64,000 nt of DNA, from assembly GCF_004152845.1 (NCBI RefSeq), contig NZ_SEON01000002.1, positions 620,001 through 684,000 on the forward strand. The letters are read 5' to 3'. Under the pieces are notes generated by a model. It saw only the letters and a list, made by a program, of their open reading frames with translations, did not search any database and was not told where the DNA came from. This document shows positions 37,134 to 46,250 of the stretch, in pieces. The stretch is from Sphingobium fuliginis (GTDB lineage Bacteria > Pseudomonadota > Alphaproteobacteria > Sphingomonadales > Sphingomonadaceae). Within the stretch, counting starts at the first letter, position 1. Each line of letters begins with the position of its first letter. The translations under genes were made by a program, and so were the position numbers.

Positions 37134-37574
37134 ATGGCCGAAACGCGCAAAATCTATGTCCTGAACGGTCCCAACATCAACATGCTCGGCACGCGGGAGC
37201 CTGAAATCTACGGCTATGACACGCTGGACGACATTGCCGAGCGGATGGAGGACGCCGCCAACCGCGCCCATGTCGAGATCGATTTCCGCCAGTCCAACCA
37301 TGAAGGCCATCTGGTCGACTGGCTGCAGGAGGCGCATGCGGAGGGCGCGCACGCCGTCATCCTCAACGCCGCCGGCCTTACCCACAGCTCCGTCGCGCTG
37401 CACGACGCGATCAAGGCCATCACGGTCCCGGTGATAGAGGTGCACCTCTCCAACCCCCACCGGCGCGAGGAATTCCGCCACAAAAGCTATGTCGGCATGG
37501 CGGCGAAGGGGACCATCGCGGGCTTCGGCGCCCTGTCCTACATGCTCGCGCTGGAGGCGGCGCTCGAACTGTAG
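37134..37574 (+). CDS. aroQ: 3-dehydroquinate dehydratase, type II
   Basis: This 146-residue dodecameric-type enzyme of the shikimate pathway has ILNGPNINMLG-like VLNGPNINMLGTREPEIYG (catalytic Tyr in EIYG), FRQSNHEGHLVDWL, NAAGLTHSSVALHD (His/Ser sites) and VHLSNPHRREEFRHKSY. The start ATG is preceded by AAGGGGACC. It is followed about 85 bp later by accB on the same strand. Confidence 0.97.
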   Translation: MAETRKIYVLNGPNINMLGTREPEIYGYDTLDDIAERMEDAANRAHVEIDFRQSNHEGHLVDWLQEAHAEGAHAVILNAAGLTHSSVALHDAIKAITVPVIEVHLSNPHRREEFRHKSYVGMAAKGTIAGFGALSYMLALEAALEL

Positions 37575-37658
37575 CTCGACGCACATAAGTTGCGCTCCGG
37601 CGCAAATGCGCATAGGCGCGGGCATCGGAACACGAAATTCACCGTCCAGGGACTGAAA

Positions 37659-38144
37659 ATGAACGACAAGGCTGAAAAGGGCGCAATGCAGGTGGACGTA
37701 CAATTGGTGCGCGATCTCGCCGCGCTGCTCGACGACACCAACCTGACGGAAATCGAGGTGGAGGACGGCGACCGCAAGATCCGCGTCGCGCGCAAGGTGG
37801 GCGGCGGCGCCGTCACCTATGCGCCCCCGCCCGTCGCCGCCGCTCCGGTCGCCACGGCCGCGCCGGCCGCCGCCCCCGCTCCGGCCGAAGCCGCCGCCCC
37901 GGCCGTGGCCGCCAACGCCATCCGCTCGCCCATCGTCGGCACCGCCTATCTCGCCGCCGAACCGGGCGCTGCGCCCTATGCCGCCGTCGGTTCGACCGTA
38001 AAGGCGGGCGACACCGTGCTGATCGTCGAAGCCATGAAGGTCATGAACGCCATCACCGCGCCCCATGCCGGCACGGTCAAGGCCGTGCTGGTCGATAACG
38101 GCCAGCCGGTCGAATATGACCAGCCGCTGATCGTCATCGAATAA
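37659..38144 (+). CDS. accB: Biotin carboxyl carrier protein of acetyl-CoA carboxylase
   Basis: The 161-residue protein has an N-terminal helical domain ([24 protein letters not shown]), an Ala/Pro-rich flexible linker and a C-terminal biotinyl domain. The lysine to be biotinylated is in [10 protein letters not shown]. It carries CO2 from biotin carboxylase to the carboxyltransferase in fatty-acid synthesis. ATG 37659 begins [10 protein letters not shown]; the frame is open upstream, but that part is not conserved. accC starts 14 bp after it. Confidence 0.95.
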   Translation: MNDKAEKGAMQVDVQLVRDLAALLDDTNLTEIEVEDGDRKIRVARKVGGGAVTYAPPPVAAAPVATAAPAAAPAPAEAAAPAVAANAIRSPIVGTAYLAAEPGAAPYAAVGSTVKAGDTVLIVEAMKVMNAITAPHAGTVKAVLVDNGQPVEYDQPLIVIE

Positions 38145-38158
38145 GGGCCGCTTCACAC

Positions 38159-39505
38159 ATGGCCATCGAAAAGCTGCTGATCGCGAACCGGGGCGAAATC
38201 GCGCTCCGCATCCATCGCGCCTGCCATGAAATGGGCATCAAGACGGTGGCGGTGCATTCGACCGCCGACGCCGACGCCATGCATGTGCGCCTCGCCGACG
38301 AAGCGATCTGCATCGGCCCGCCCGCGGCGAAGGACAGCTATCTCAACATCGCCGCGATCATCTCCGCCGCCGAAATCTCCGGCGCGGACGCGATCCATCC
38401 CGGCTATGGCTTCCTGTCGGAAAACGCCCAGTTCGCGGAGATCGTGGAGGCGCACAACATCGCCTTCGTCGGTCCCAAGCCCGAACATATCCGCATCATG
38501 GGCGACAAGGTGGAGGCAAAGCGCACCGCCGGCGCGCTCGGCCTGCCGCTGGTTCCCGGCTCCGACGGCGCGATCTCCGACATCGCGGAAGCGAAGGAAA
38601 TCGCCGCGAAGATCGGCTACCCCGTTCTCATCAAGGCGGCCTCTGGCGGCGGCGGACGCGGCATGAAGGTGGTGCCTTCCGAAGACCAGCTCAAAACGCT
38701 GATGAAGCAGGCCGGCTCGGAAGCCAAGGCCGCCTTCGGCGACGACACCGTCTATATGGAAAAATATCTGGGCAATCCCCGGCATATCGAATTCCAGGTC
38801 TTCGGCGACGGCAACGGCAACGCCATTCACCTGGGCGAGCGCGACTGCTCGCTCCAGCGCCGCCACCAGAAGGTGCTGGAGGAAGCGCCCTCCCCCGTCC
38901 TCTCCACCGCCGAGCGCGACCGGATGGGCGAAGTCGTGCGCAAGGCGATGGCCGACATGGCCTATCGCGGCGCGGGCACCATCGAATTCCTCTGGGAAGA
39001 CGGCGAATTCTACTTCATCGAGATGAACACCCGCCTGCAGGTGGAGCATCCGGTGACGGAGATGATCACGGGCGTCGATCTGGTGCGCGAACAGATCCGC
39101 GTGGCGGAGGGCAAGCCCCTCTCGGTCGAGCAGAAGGACCTGGTCTTCACCGGCCACGCCATCGAATGCCGCATCAACGCCGAAGACCCGCGCACCTTCG
39201 CGCCCTCGCCGGGCACCGTCACCAGCTATCATGTGCCGGGCGGCATGCATGTCCGCGTCGATAGCGGCCTGTATCAGGGCTATAAGGTGCCGCCCTATTA
39301 TGACAGCATGATCGGCAAGCTGATCGTCTATGGCCGCACCCGCGAAGGCGCGATCATGCGCCTTCGCCGCGCGCTGGAGGAATATGTGATCGAGGGGATG
39401 AAGACCACGATCCCGCTCCACCAGAAGCTGCTGACCGACCCGGACTTCCTCAACGGCGACTACACGATCAAGTGGCTGGAAGAGTGGCTGGAACGTGAGG
39501 GATAA
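38159..39505 (+). CDS. accC: Acetyl-CoA carboxylase, biotin carboxylase subunit
   Basis: This 448-residue ATP-grasp enzyme carboxylates biotin on AccB. Motifs: [20 protein letters not shown], the ATP-binding loop [15 protein letters not shown], the [14 protein letters not shown] segment, [20 protein letters not shown] and [16 protein letters not shown]. The full-length C-terminal BC domain ([13 protein letters not shown]) is present. It is in an operon with accB. Confidence 0.98.
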   Translation: MAIEKLLIANRGEIALRIHRACHEMGIKTVAVHSTADADAMHVRLADEAICIGPPAAKDSYLNIAAIISAAEISGADAIHPGYGFLSENAQFAEIVEAHNIAFVGPKPEHIRIMGDKVEAKRTAGALGLPLVPGSDGAISDIAEAKEIAAKIGYPVLIKAASGGGGRGMKVVPSEDQLKTLMKQAGSEAKAAFGDDTVYMEKYLGNPRHIEFQVFGDGNGNAIHLGERDCSLQRRHQKVLEEAPSPVLSTAERDRMGEVVRKAMADMAYRGAGTIEFLWEDGEFYFIEMNTRLQVEHPVTEMITGVDLVREQIRVAEGKPLSVEQKDLVFTGHAIECRINAEDPRTFAPSPGTVTSYHVPGGMHVRVDSGLYQGYKVPPYYDSMIGKLIVYGRTREGAIMRLRRALEEYVIEGMKTTIPLHQKLLTDPDFLNGDYTIKWLEEWLEREG

Positions 39506-39511
39506 GAAGGC

Positions 39512-39856
39512 ATGAGGGCGACCATCTGGCACAACCCCCGCTGCTCCAAGTCGCGCGCGGCGCTCGCGATCCTGGAAAATGCACCGGGGGTCGACATAGA
39601 GGTCGTCGAATATCTCAAGACTCCGCCCAGCCGCGCCGAAATCGAGGCGGTCCTGAAGAGGGCGGGCGTCCGCCCATCGGAAGCCGTCCGCAAGGGCGAG
39701 GGCATAGCGAAGGAAATCGGCCTGGACGTGTCGGACGACAAGGCCGTCCTCGACGCGATGGCCGCGCACCCGATCCTGATCGAACGCGCCATCGTGATCA
39801 CGGACAAGGGCGCGCTGATCGCCCGGCCGCCAGAACGGGTGAGCGAAGTCCTCTAG
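39512..39856 (+). CDS. ArsC-family (glutaredoxin-like) protein
   Basis: The 114-residue protein has a thioredoxin-fold ArsC domain with catalytic Cys in NPRCSKSR (residue 11) and ERAIVITDKGALIARPPE near the C-terminus. Such proteins reduce arsenate using glutathione/glutaredoxin, though many family members (Spx/MgsR- or YfgD-like) have other roles. It begins 6 bp after accC and has no arsenic operon around it, so the substrate is uncertain. Confidence 0.88.
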   Translation: MRATIWHNPRCSKSRAALAILENAPGVDIEVVEYLKTPPSRAEIEAVLKRAGVRPSEAVRKGEGIAKEIGLDVSDDKAVLDAMAAHPILIERAIVITDKGALIARPPERVSEVL

Positions 39857-40378
39857 CCTGCGTCATTCTGCGCTCGACCCAGGGCCAAGGCCGAAATGGA
39901 AGACGAAAAAGGGTGGAGAGCGGACACCCGCTTTATCCCTCTCCCTTGAGGGAGAGGGCTGCGCAGACTTGGCAGCTTGCTGCTTAGTCGTAGCTGGGTG
40001 AGGGGGTTGCGATCCAGGGGATCGCGCGGGCCGCAGGCCCGCTCCTCCCTCATCCAAATCAGCCTGGGCTCCTTCGCCGCCAAGACTTCCTATTCTTCTC
40101 TCTCAAGGAAGAAGGAAGGTCTCGAATTGGCCAATTTACAGCCATTCTGCTCCCGACCTTGCGCCAAGCCCCCCGCAGGAGCATGTGACCCAAGCGCAAC
40201 AGGCTCCTGACAAAATATCCTATTTCCCCGACATGACCCAATTCGGCCTGTCCTATTGTCCGCCGGCCGGCCTATCGCCCACCCCTCTTTGAAACGTCCG
40301 ACGCATTGCGCGACGCGCCTACGCGCGCCCGGGCACGCGCGCGCATACACTGTGAACTTCGGCTGAAAATCGCCGTTT
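39857..40378. other. 522-bp intergenic region holding a dispersed repeat
   Basis: No gene is supportable. The main content is a dispersed repeat copy (39911-40090). It is followed by a segment with a dyad around TCTCTCTCAAGGAAGAAGG (about 40095-40120) and by non-coding sequence with GCGC-rich runs near 40310-40350. The minus-strand reading frames here come from the repeat and do not look like proteins. Confidence 0.6.
39911..40090 (-). repeat. Dispersed repeat, copy A
   Basis: On the minus strand it carries GGAGCGGGCCTGCGGCCCGC, then CGCAACCCCCTCACCCAGCT and a CAGCAAGCTGCCAAGTCTGC segment. A CCTCTCCCTCAAGGGAGAGG hairpin ends it. Copies B (58558-58684) and C (60313-60490) lie in plus orientation. 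Copies A and C agree over the entire roughly 180 bp with scattered changes. Confidence 0.92.
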
Positions 40379-41734
40379 TCAGGCCGGCAGAACCAGACTC
40401 GCTTCCAATCCGCCCTGCGCCCGGTTGGCGAGCTTCAGCGCGCCGCCATGTTCGGTCATGATCGCCCGAACCAGCGCCAGCCCCAGGCCGGCCCCGCCAG
40501 TGTCCCGATTGCGCGAGCCCTCCAGCCGGGTGAAGGGCTCCATCATCTCTTCCATCCGGTCTTCCGATATGCCGGGTCCATCGTCCGCCACGATCAGCCG
40601 GATGGTGCCATCCCCTCTTTCGACCGAGACATGAGCCCGCTCGCCATAGACGATGGCATTCTCGATCAGGTTGCGCAGCGCGCGGCGAATCTGTTGCGGG
40701 CGCACATTGGCGACCGCGCGATCGCTGTCGGCCAGATCGACCGGAGATCCGAGTTCCAGAAAATCCTCGACCACGGCGTCCGCCAGCGCCGACATATCGA
40801 CCTTCTGCCGGGCTTCGCTGCTGCGACCCGCGCGGGCGAGCGAGAGAATATCCTCCAGCATCCGGTTCATCTCGTCGATCGTCTCGGACATGCGGGCGCG
40901 CTCGCCCTCGTCCTCCACCGATTCGGCGCGCACGCGCAGCGAGGCCAGGGGCGTGCGCAGGTCATGGCCGATGGCGCCCAGCATCCGGTCCTTCTCGTTC
41001 AACATCGCAAAGATGCGGCTGCGCATCGCGTTGAAGGCTATGGTGAGCTGCCGCACGTCGCCGGGGCCGCTTTCCTCTACCGGGTCGGCCGATCCGGTGC
41101 GGGCGAACTGCTCCGCCGAAAGGGTCAACTGCTTCAATGGCCGCGCCAGCCTGCGCCCGACCCAGAGCAGCGGCAGCAGCACGATCGCGTAGAGGATCAG
41201 CGTCTGCCCCACCAGCCATCCGCCGAAGCGCGGCGGCCGGTCCCCGATGCGCGTCTGCGTCAGCGCCCATTTGCCCGGCTGATATTCGACCGCCATCGCC
41301 AGACGCGTCATATGCACATGATCATGCCTGCCGCCGGCCGCGCGCATGCGGAAATTGTCCCAGCGCCGCAGCGGCAGCAGCTGCGGCTGTTCGGCCGCAC
41401 GGATGGAGCGGACCGAAAGGCCGACATCGTCGAACATCGCCCTCGCGCGGCGCTCGACGTCCGGCCGGGCTTGCCCCGGCAAGGGCGGGGCAGCATCCAG
41501 GAAGCGCACCCTTCCCCGCCGATCCGCCTCGTCGCCGCCGCGCCGGTCCGGCCGGTTGTCGAGCGCGTCGACGATGCGATAGACGCCCGGCGCGGTCTGC
41601 GCGGTCAGCTCGATCCGTTGGCGCTCGCGCAGCAACAGGGTGAAATTGATCGCCTGCGCCACGAACAGCGCCAGCGCGACGAGGATGATGATCTGGCCGA
41701 CGACGCTCTGCGGCCAGAGGCGCAGCCGCCTCAC
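40379..41734 (-). CDS. Sensor histidine kinase of an OmpR-type two-component system
   Basis: This 451-residue membrane kinase has TM1 (about 11-30) and a periplasmic domain (about 31-165). TM2 (LILYAIVLLPLLW) and a HAMP segment follow. The HisKA box is IGHDLRTPLASLRV (phospho-His at about 251). The HATPase has N-box NLIENAIVYGE and G-box DDGPGISEDRMEEMMEPF. Its start overlaps the response-regulator stop by 4 bp, so they form a pair. The signal is unknown; the upstream EF-hand gene may be relevant. Confidence 0.94.
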   Translation of the reverse strand: MRRLRLWPQSVVGQIIILVALALFVAQAINFTLLLRERQRIELTAQTAPGVYRIVDALDNRPDRRGGDEADRRGRVRFLDAAPPLPGQARPDVERRARAMFDDVGLSVRSIRAAEQPQLLPLRRWDNFRMRAAGGRHDHVHMTRLAMAVEYQPGKWALTQTRIGDRPPRFGGWLVGQTLILYAIVLLPLLWVGRRLARPLKQLTLSAEQFARTGSADPVEESGPGDVRQLTIAFNAMRSRIFAMLNEKDRMLGAIGHDLRTPLASLRVRAESVEDEGERARMSETIDEMNRMLEDILSLARAGRSSEARQKVDMSALADAVVEDFLELGSPVDLADSDRAVANVRPQQIRRALRNLIENAIVYGERAHVSVERGDGTIRLIVADDGPGISEDRMEEMMEPFTRLEGSRNRDTGGAGLGLALVRAIMTEHGGALKLANRAQGGLEASLVLPA

Positions 41735-42450
41735 AGCTTCCGCACGTCCGCGGACAGGGTGTAGCCGCCGCCCCAGACCGTCTTGATGAGGGTCGGGTTC
41801 TTCGGGTCCGGTTCTATCTTCTTGCGCAGGCGGCTGATCTGGTTGTCGATCGCCCGGTCGAAGGCATTGGCCTCCCGCCCCTGGGTGATGTCCAGCAACT
41901 GGTCGCGGCTCAACACCTGATTGGGCCGGGTGGCGAAGGCCAGCATCAGATTATATTCCGCCGTGGAAAGGGGCAACGCCACCCCCTCGCCGTCGACCAG
42001 CGTGCGTTCCTGCGTCTTGAGCAGCCAGTTGGCGAAGGCATAGGTTGCGCCATCGGGGGCCGTGACCCGCTGCCCGCCGGTCGCGACGCGGCGGAAGATC
42101 ACCTTGATGCGGGCGACCAGCTCGCGCGGGGAAAAGGGCTTCAGCACATAATCGTCCGCGCCCATTTCCAGCCCGACGATACGGTCCGTCTCCTCCGATT
42201 TCGCGGTCAGCAGGATCACCGGAATCTCGCTGGTCTCACGGATGTGGCGGCAGAGCGACAACCCGTCCTCGCCCGGCATCATGATGTCCAGGATCACTAG
42301 GTCGATGGCGTTGGCGTTAAGGCGCATCCGCGCTTCCGACGCATTTTCGACGGCCGTCACGCGAAAGCCGTTGCGGCCGAGATATTGCGCCAGCGGCTCG
42401 CGGATCGAGCGCTCGTCGTCGACGAGCAGCAGATGGGGTCGTTCGCTCAT
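41731..42450 (-). CDS. OmpR-family response regulator
   Basis: The 239-residue protein has a REC domain (DDERSIREPL; phospho-Asp in DLVILDIMMPGEDG; Lys in YVLKPFSPRELVARI) and a winged-helix DNA-binding domain (LSTAEYNLMLAFATRPNQVL; ANAFDRAIDNQISRLRKKIE). It is the partner of the kinase, with a 4-bp overlap. About 70 bp separate it from the EF-hand gene upstream on the same strand. The dyad upstream of the EF-hand gene may be its own binding site. Confidence 0.95.
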   Translation of the reverse strand: MSERPHLLLVDDERSIREPLAQYLGRNGFRVTAVENASEARMRLNANAIDLVILDIMMPGEDGLSLCRHIRETSEIPVILLTAKSEETDRIVGLEMGADDYVLKPFSPRELVARIKVIFRRVATGGQRVTAPDGATYAFANWLLKTQERTLVDGEGVALPLSTAEYNLMLAFATRPNQVLSRDQLLDITQGREANAFDRAIDNQISRLRKKIEPDPKNPTLIKTVWGGGYTLSADVRKL

Positions 42451-42523
42451 GGTCCGGTTCTTGTCATGGCTGGATGCGGGTGGGAAGGGCGAAGGCGCGC
42501 AATCGACGCCTTCACCCCTGCCC

Positions 42524-43174
42524 TCAATTGGCGGGCGGCGGCCCCTTGCGGTCGCGCCACCCGTCGCGGAAGGCCTGCCGCGCCGCCTTCATCTCATCGG
42601 CGGTCACCTTGCCGTCATGATTGGCGTCGGCCTTGTCGAACATGGCGAGCGGGCGGGCCATGAATTCGGCCTTGGTGACGGTGCCGTCCTTCTTCATTTC
42701 ATCGCCCGGACCGCCGCGCATGCCCTGTGCCCCACCATATTGTCCGCCACCATGCTTTCCCCAACCGCGATGGCCCCAGCCATGGCCGTCCGGCCCGCCG
42801 GGCTTGCCCATGCGGTCGTGCATGCCGTCCCGGCCCCGATGCCCGGCGGCAAATTCCGCCTTGCTGATCTGACCATTCCTGTCGGTGTCCAGCGCGGCGA
42901 AGCGTTCATCGAGCCGCTGCTGACGGAGGACTTCGCGATCCGCCTGGTCGAGCTTGCCGTCCTTGTTGGCGTCCAGCCTGGCGAAGCGGGCTTCGAGGGC
43001 GGCGGTCAGTTCCACCTTTGTGACGGCGCCGTCCTTGTTGGCGTCGGCCATCATCAGCATGCCGCCGCCGCGCGGTCCGGCGCTGTCGTCCTGAGCGAAA
43101 GCAAGGTGCGAAGCAGCGAGCCCGCCGACGAACAGCGAGCCCAGCGCCACCGTGGTCATGAATTTGCGGATCAT
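42524..43174 (-). CDS. Secreted EF-hand calcium-binding protein
   Basis: The 216-residue protein has a signal peptide (ALGSLFVGGLAASHLAFA) and four EF-hand-type loops: DANKDGAVTKVE, DANKDGKLDQAD, DTDRNGQISKAE and DANHDGKVTADE. A Gly/His-rich central part includes GHGWGHRGWGKHGG and could bind other metals. It probably resides in the periplasm and buffers or senses Ca2+. The gene lies upstream of the regulator/kinase pair on the same strand, suggesting an operon in which the envelope protein could modulate the kinase. Confidence 0.88.
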   Translation of the reverse strand: MIRKFMTTVALGSLFVGGLAASHLAFAQDDSAGPRGGGMLMMADANKDGAVTKVELTAALEARFARLDANKDGKLDQADREVLRQQRLDERFAALDTDRNGQISKAEFAAGHRGRDGMHDRMGKPGGPDGHGWGHRGWGKHGGGQYGGAQGMRGGPGDEMKKDGTVTKAEFMARPLAMFDKADANHDGKVTADEMKAARQAFRDGWRDRKGPPPAN

Positions 43175-43242
43175 GGAAATCTTCCTTCAAAGCGTCTGTC
43201 ACGAACGGCGCGCTGCCGTCCTTGCAGATGCTTATCGGGGAG

Positions 43243-43297
43243 TTTTGTCCCGCAATTTTGTCACGTCACCCGATAAAATGTCGCAATTTGTATCGGG
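43243..43297. promoter_or_regulatory. Dyad and direct repeats upstream of the EF-hand/two-component operon
   Basis: A 29-bp imperfect palindrome has outer arms CCCGATA (43269-43275) and TATCGGG (43291-43297) and inner AAAATG / CAATTT symmetry. Next to it, TTTTGTCCCGC and TTTTGTCACGT recur 13 bp apart (43243-43253, 43256-43266). The region lies about 70-125 bp upstream of the EF-hand gene start at 43174. It is a candidate operator or promoter, perhaps for autoregulation by the response regulator. Confidence 0.5.
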
Positions 43298-43348
43298 CGG
43301 AGGCTTGGCTTCGGTTCCAAACCTCCTTCGCGGGGATGACAATCAAAT

Positions 43349-44566
43349 TCAACGATCGCGGCGTCCCAGCAGACGCAGGCGAAGCGCGTTCAGCTTGATG
43401 AAGCCCGCCGCGTCGCGCTGGTCATAGGCGCCCGCATCGTCCTCGAAGGTCACGACCTTCTCGCTGTAGAGCGAATAGGGCGACTTGCGGCCGACGACAT
43501 AGACGCCGCCCTTGTAGAGCTTCAGGCGAACCGTGCCGGTCACCTTCTCCTGGCTGAAGTCGATCGCCGCCTGCAGCATCTCGCGCTCGGGCGAGAACCA
43601 GAAGCCGTTATAGATGAGTTCGGCATAGCGCGGCGCCAGTTCATCCTTCAGGTGCGCGGCCCCCCGGTCGAGCGTCAGTTGCTCGATCCCGCGATGGGCG
43701 AGGTGGTAGATGGTGCCGCCCGGCGTCTCATACATGCCGCGCGACTTCATGCCGACGAACCGGTTCTCGACCAGATCGAGGCGGCCGATGCCATGCTTGC
43801 GGCCATAGTCGTTGAGCGTTTCCAGCAAGGTCGCGGGCGACATGCCGACGCCATTGATCGCCACGCCGTCGCCGCGCTCGAAATCGATGGTGATATATTC
43901 GGGCGCGTCGGGCGCATCCTCCGGATTCACCGTGCGCGAATAGACATAGTCCGGGGTTTCTTCCCACGGATCTTCCAGCACCTTGCCCTCCGAAGAGGTG
44001 TGCAGCATGTTCGCGTCCGTCGAGAATGGGCTTTCGCCGCGCTTGTCGCGGGGGATCGGAATCTGGTGCTTCTCAGCGAATTCGATCAGCCTGGTGCGGC
44101 TGGTGAGGTCCCATTCGCGCCAGGGCGCGATCACCTTGATGTCAGGCGCGAGACCGTAATAGCCAAGTTCGAAGCGCACCTGGTCATTGCCCTTGCCGGT
44201 CGCGCCGTGGCTGACGGCATCCGCCCCGACCTGCTTCGCGATCTCGATCTGCCGCTTGGCGATCAGCGGCCGGGCGATGGACGTGCCGAGCAGGTAAAGT
44301 CCTTCATAAAGCGCGTTGGAGCGCATCATCGGGAAGACATAGTCCTTCACGAATTCCTCGCGCAGGTCATCGATGAAGATATGCTCTTCCTTGACGCCCA
44401 TCAGACGCGCCTTGGCGCGGGCGGGCTCCAGTTCCTCGCCCTGTCCCAGATCGGCGGTGAAGGTCACCACCTCGCACTGGTAGGTCTGTTGCAGCCATTT
44501 CAGGATCACGCTGGTATCCAGCCCACCTGAGAAGGCAAGAACGATGCGGTTGATCTGGTCGGACAT
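43349..44566 (-). CDS. argG: Argininosuccinate synthase
   Basis: The enzyme joins citrulline and aspartate with ATP in arginine synthesis. The 405-residue protein has the PP-loop start [57 protein letters not shown] and [23 protein letters not shown] 44566 begins [15 protein letters not shown]; a longer frame to 44605 is unlikely. It stands alone on the minus strand. Confidence 0.98.
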   Translation of the reverse strand: MSDQINRIVLAFSGGLDTSVILKWLQQTYQCEVVTFTADLGQGEELEPARAKARLMGVKEEHIFIDDLREEFVKDYVFPMMRSNALYEGLYLLGTSIARPLIAKRQIEIAKQVGADAVSHGATGKGNDQVRFELGYYGLAPDIKVIAPWREWDLTSRTRLIEFAEKHQIPIPRDKRGESPFSTDANMLHTSSEGKVLEDPWEETPDYVYSRTVNPEDAPDAPEYITIDFERGDGVAINGVGMSPATLLETLNDYGRKHGIGRLDLVENRFVGMKSRGMYETPGGTIYHLAHRGIEQLTLDRGAAHLKDELAPRYAELIYNGFWFSPEREMLQAAIDFSQEKVTGTVRLKLYKGGVYVVGRKSPYSLYSEKVVTFEDDAGAYDQRDAAGFIKLNALRLRLLGRRDR

Positions 44567-44671
44567 GGGCAACTTTCCTTGAAGCGGGCCTGGGCGGCCA
44601 TGCAATTACCGGCGGGCCGGTATCAGGCCGGGCGATCCAACGCAACCGCAACGGCGGAACTATCGCATGAC

Positions 44672-44705
44672 GAAGGGGATGCCGATCGGAACCGGCATCC
44701 CCTTC
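44672..44705. terminator. Strong hairpin, probable terminator
   Basis: Perfect 13-bp arms GAAGGGGATGCCG (44672-44684) and CGGCATCCCCTTC (44693-44705) enclose an 8-base loop. It sits just after the minus-strand gene ending at 44727 and before argG. No long T-run follows, so it could be Rho-assisted or a 3'-stabilising hairpin. Confidence 0.7.
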
Positions 44706-44726
44706 CCTCAAGGAATCGAATCGGGC

Positions 44727-45671
44727 TCAGCTCGTCCGCGGCTTGAAGACGCTGTCGCGGCGCCGGTCGGAACCGAAACGATAGACCGTCTGCGTGGCCG
44801 CAGGCGCGGGCCTGGCTGATACTGGCGGCGCTGCCATGGTTTCCTCCGCCGCCGGGGTCGCCGCCTGCTTCTGCCGCTGCGCGAGGAGGAATTTTGCGCG
44901 GGTCATGCGCTTGGCGTGGGTTCGGAACGGGTTTTCCGGGCTGGGCGGCGCAGCCACCATCGCTTCCAAGCTGCTTTCCTCCTCGCTCCGCGCAGGAGCA
45001 ATCGCGGGCGGCGGCGTCATCAGCGGCATGGCGGGAGCAGGTTCCGCAGGCATGGGCTGGATCACCTCGCCCTCCCAATGCTCCTCGCCTTCCCACTGCT
45101 CCTCACGACGCTTGCGCCTGCGCAACAGGGCAGCGCCCGCGAGGCCCGCCATCAGCAGCGAGCCGCCGCCCAGCGCCCAAAGCAGCGCGGGATCGATCCC
45201 GGCTTGCGACGGAGGAACCGGCGCCGGCCTGACAGGAGCGGCGGCTGCTGGCGGAGCGGCCGCCTGTACAGGCGCCGGGACAGGCGCTTCGCTTTGTACC
45301 GGGGCCGTAGCGCGTTGCGGGGACGCGACAGGCTCGGTCCGCGCTGCCGTTCGGGTCGCTGGCCTTGGTGCGCGCCGCTCCACCGGAGCCGCTACCGCAG
45401 TCTGCGCCTTCTCCTCCGCCTGCGATGCCGCGATGGCGGCATCCAGCCGCTGTTCGACCGAAGGCGTCGATTGAACCACAGGCTGCGCGGGCGCAAATGC
45501 CGGAGCGGACGAAGCTGGCGGTTGCTCCGGTTCCGCGGCTGGATTGACAATCACCGGCTGGCTCGGCGGCACGATGGTCTGCGCGAGCAGCGGAGGCGAA
45601 CTGAAAGCCAGAACAGCGGCAATCGCGGCCCTGGCGGGGCGAAGTGAGCGAATGTTTCCAGTCATAGCCAT
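44727..45671 (-). CDS. Pro/Ala-rich single-span envelope protein of unknown function
   Basis: The protein is about 314 residues: signal peptide (RAAIAAVLAFSSPPLLA), then a long Pro/Ala/Gln-rich extracytoplasmic stretch. One membrane helix (LLWALGGGSLLMAGLAGAAL, near 165-185) is followed by a basic stop-transfer (RRRKRREEQ). A cytoplasmic tail includes PFRTHAKRMTRAKFLLAQRQ. No family is recognised. The frame is open from GTG 45692; ATG 45671 and 45665 are possible starts. The ATTCGTTCATTTTGATGGATGATG region upstream is AT-rich and probably promoter sequence. Confidence 0.65.
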   Translation of the reverse strand: MAMTGNIRSLRPARAAIAAVLAFSSPPLLAQTIVPPSQPVIVNPAAEPEQPPASSAPAFAPAQPVVQSTPSVEQRLDAAIAASQAEEKAQTAVAAPVERRAPRPATRTAARTEPVASPQRATAPVQSEAPVPAPVQAAAPPAAAAPVRPAPVPPSQAGIDPALLWALGGGSLLMAGLAGAALLRRRKRREEQWEGEEHWEGEVIQPMPAEPAPAMPLMTPPPAIAPARSEEESSLEAMVAAPPSPENPFRTHAKRMTRAKFLLAQRQKQAATPAAEETMAAPPVSARPAPAATQTVYRFGSDRRRDSVFKPRTS

Positions 45672-45844
45672 GATCAAACCCGCGAGCCTCACGATTCAGC
45701 GCAAAGCCTGAAGGCTATTCCCGATCAATCGAGCCAAAGGGCCGACGAAATGATCAGAACAGGGCCAATATGAACATTCGTTCATTTTGATGGATGATGT
45801 TTTAGACTTTATATTCTTGCCTGTGGTTCAGAATCAGCGATCTA

Positions 45845-46039
45845 TTATTTGGGACTATCATCCCTATTGTCACGGCGCGCGCCTTCGATCAGCCGCCTGT
45901 TCCGTTCTTCTTCCGCTGACTGCGCCAGACGTTCCGCCTTGGTGCGGCCGAATTTGACGCGATTGCCCTGCGCCTGGCGTTCCTTATCCGCCCGAGCCTT
46001 CGCCTTGCGCGCCTGTCGTAGATTGACGATGTCGCCCAT
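45845..46039 (-). CDS. DUF4169 family protein
   Basis: This 64-residue basic protein starts MGDIVNLRQARKAKARADKE and continues RVKFGRTKAERLAQSAEEER. This is the standard DUF4169 sequence from alphaproteobacteria, function unknown. ATG 46039 begins the conserved MGDIVNLRQ. It is next to tRNA-Gly on the same strand. Confidence 0.9.
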   Translation of the reverse strand: MGDIVNLRQARKAKARADKERQAQGNRVKFGRTKAERLAQSAEEERNRRLIEGARRDNRDDSPK

Positions 46040-46066
46040 GGGCGTGGACGGGCCTCCATGAGGGGA

Positions 46067-46140
46067 TGGAGCGGGTAGCGGGGATCGAACCCGCATCACA
46101 AGCTTGGAAGGCTAGTGCTCTACCATTGAGCTATACCCGC
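46067..46140 (-). tRNA. tRNA-Gly (anticodon TCC)
   Basis: A complete cloverleaf is readable on the minus strand. The acceptor stem is GCGGGTA/TACCCGC, the D-arm GCTCAATGGTAGAGC, and the anticodon loop CTTCCAA gives anticodon TCC. The T-arm is GCGGGTTCGATCCCCGC. Discriminator T and an encoded CCA (complement at 46067-46069) complete the 3' end. TCC reads GGA and GGG codons. Confidence 0.97.
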
Positions 46141-46250
46141 CCGTCAGGCTGAGCGCCCTGCCATCTTTGGGCGGCCTTCGTCAATATGCCAAAGCGATAT
46201 TCACCCAATATCGGCCTTAACCCCGCGCGATATTTGCACTATCAGGGGCC

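Noticed and set aside
39512-39856. Arsenic resistance operon
   Set aside because: Only an ArsC-like gene follows accC; there is no arsB/acr3 or arsR.
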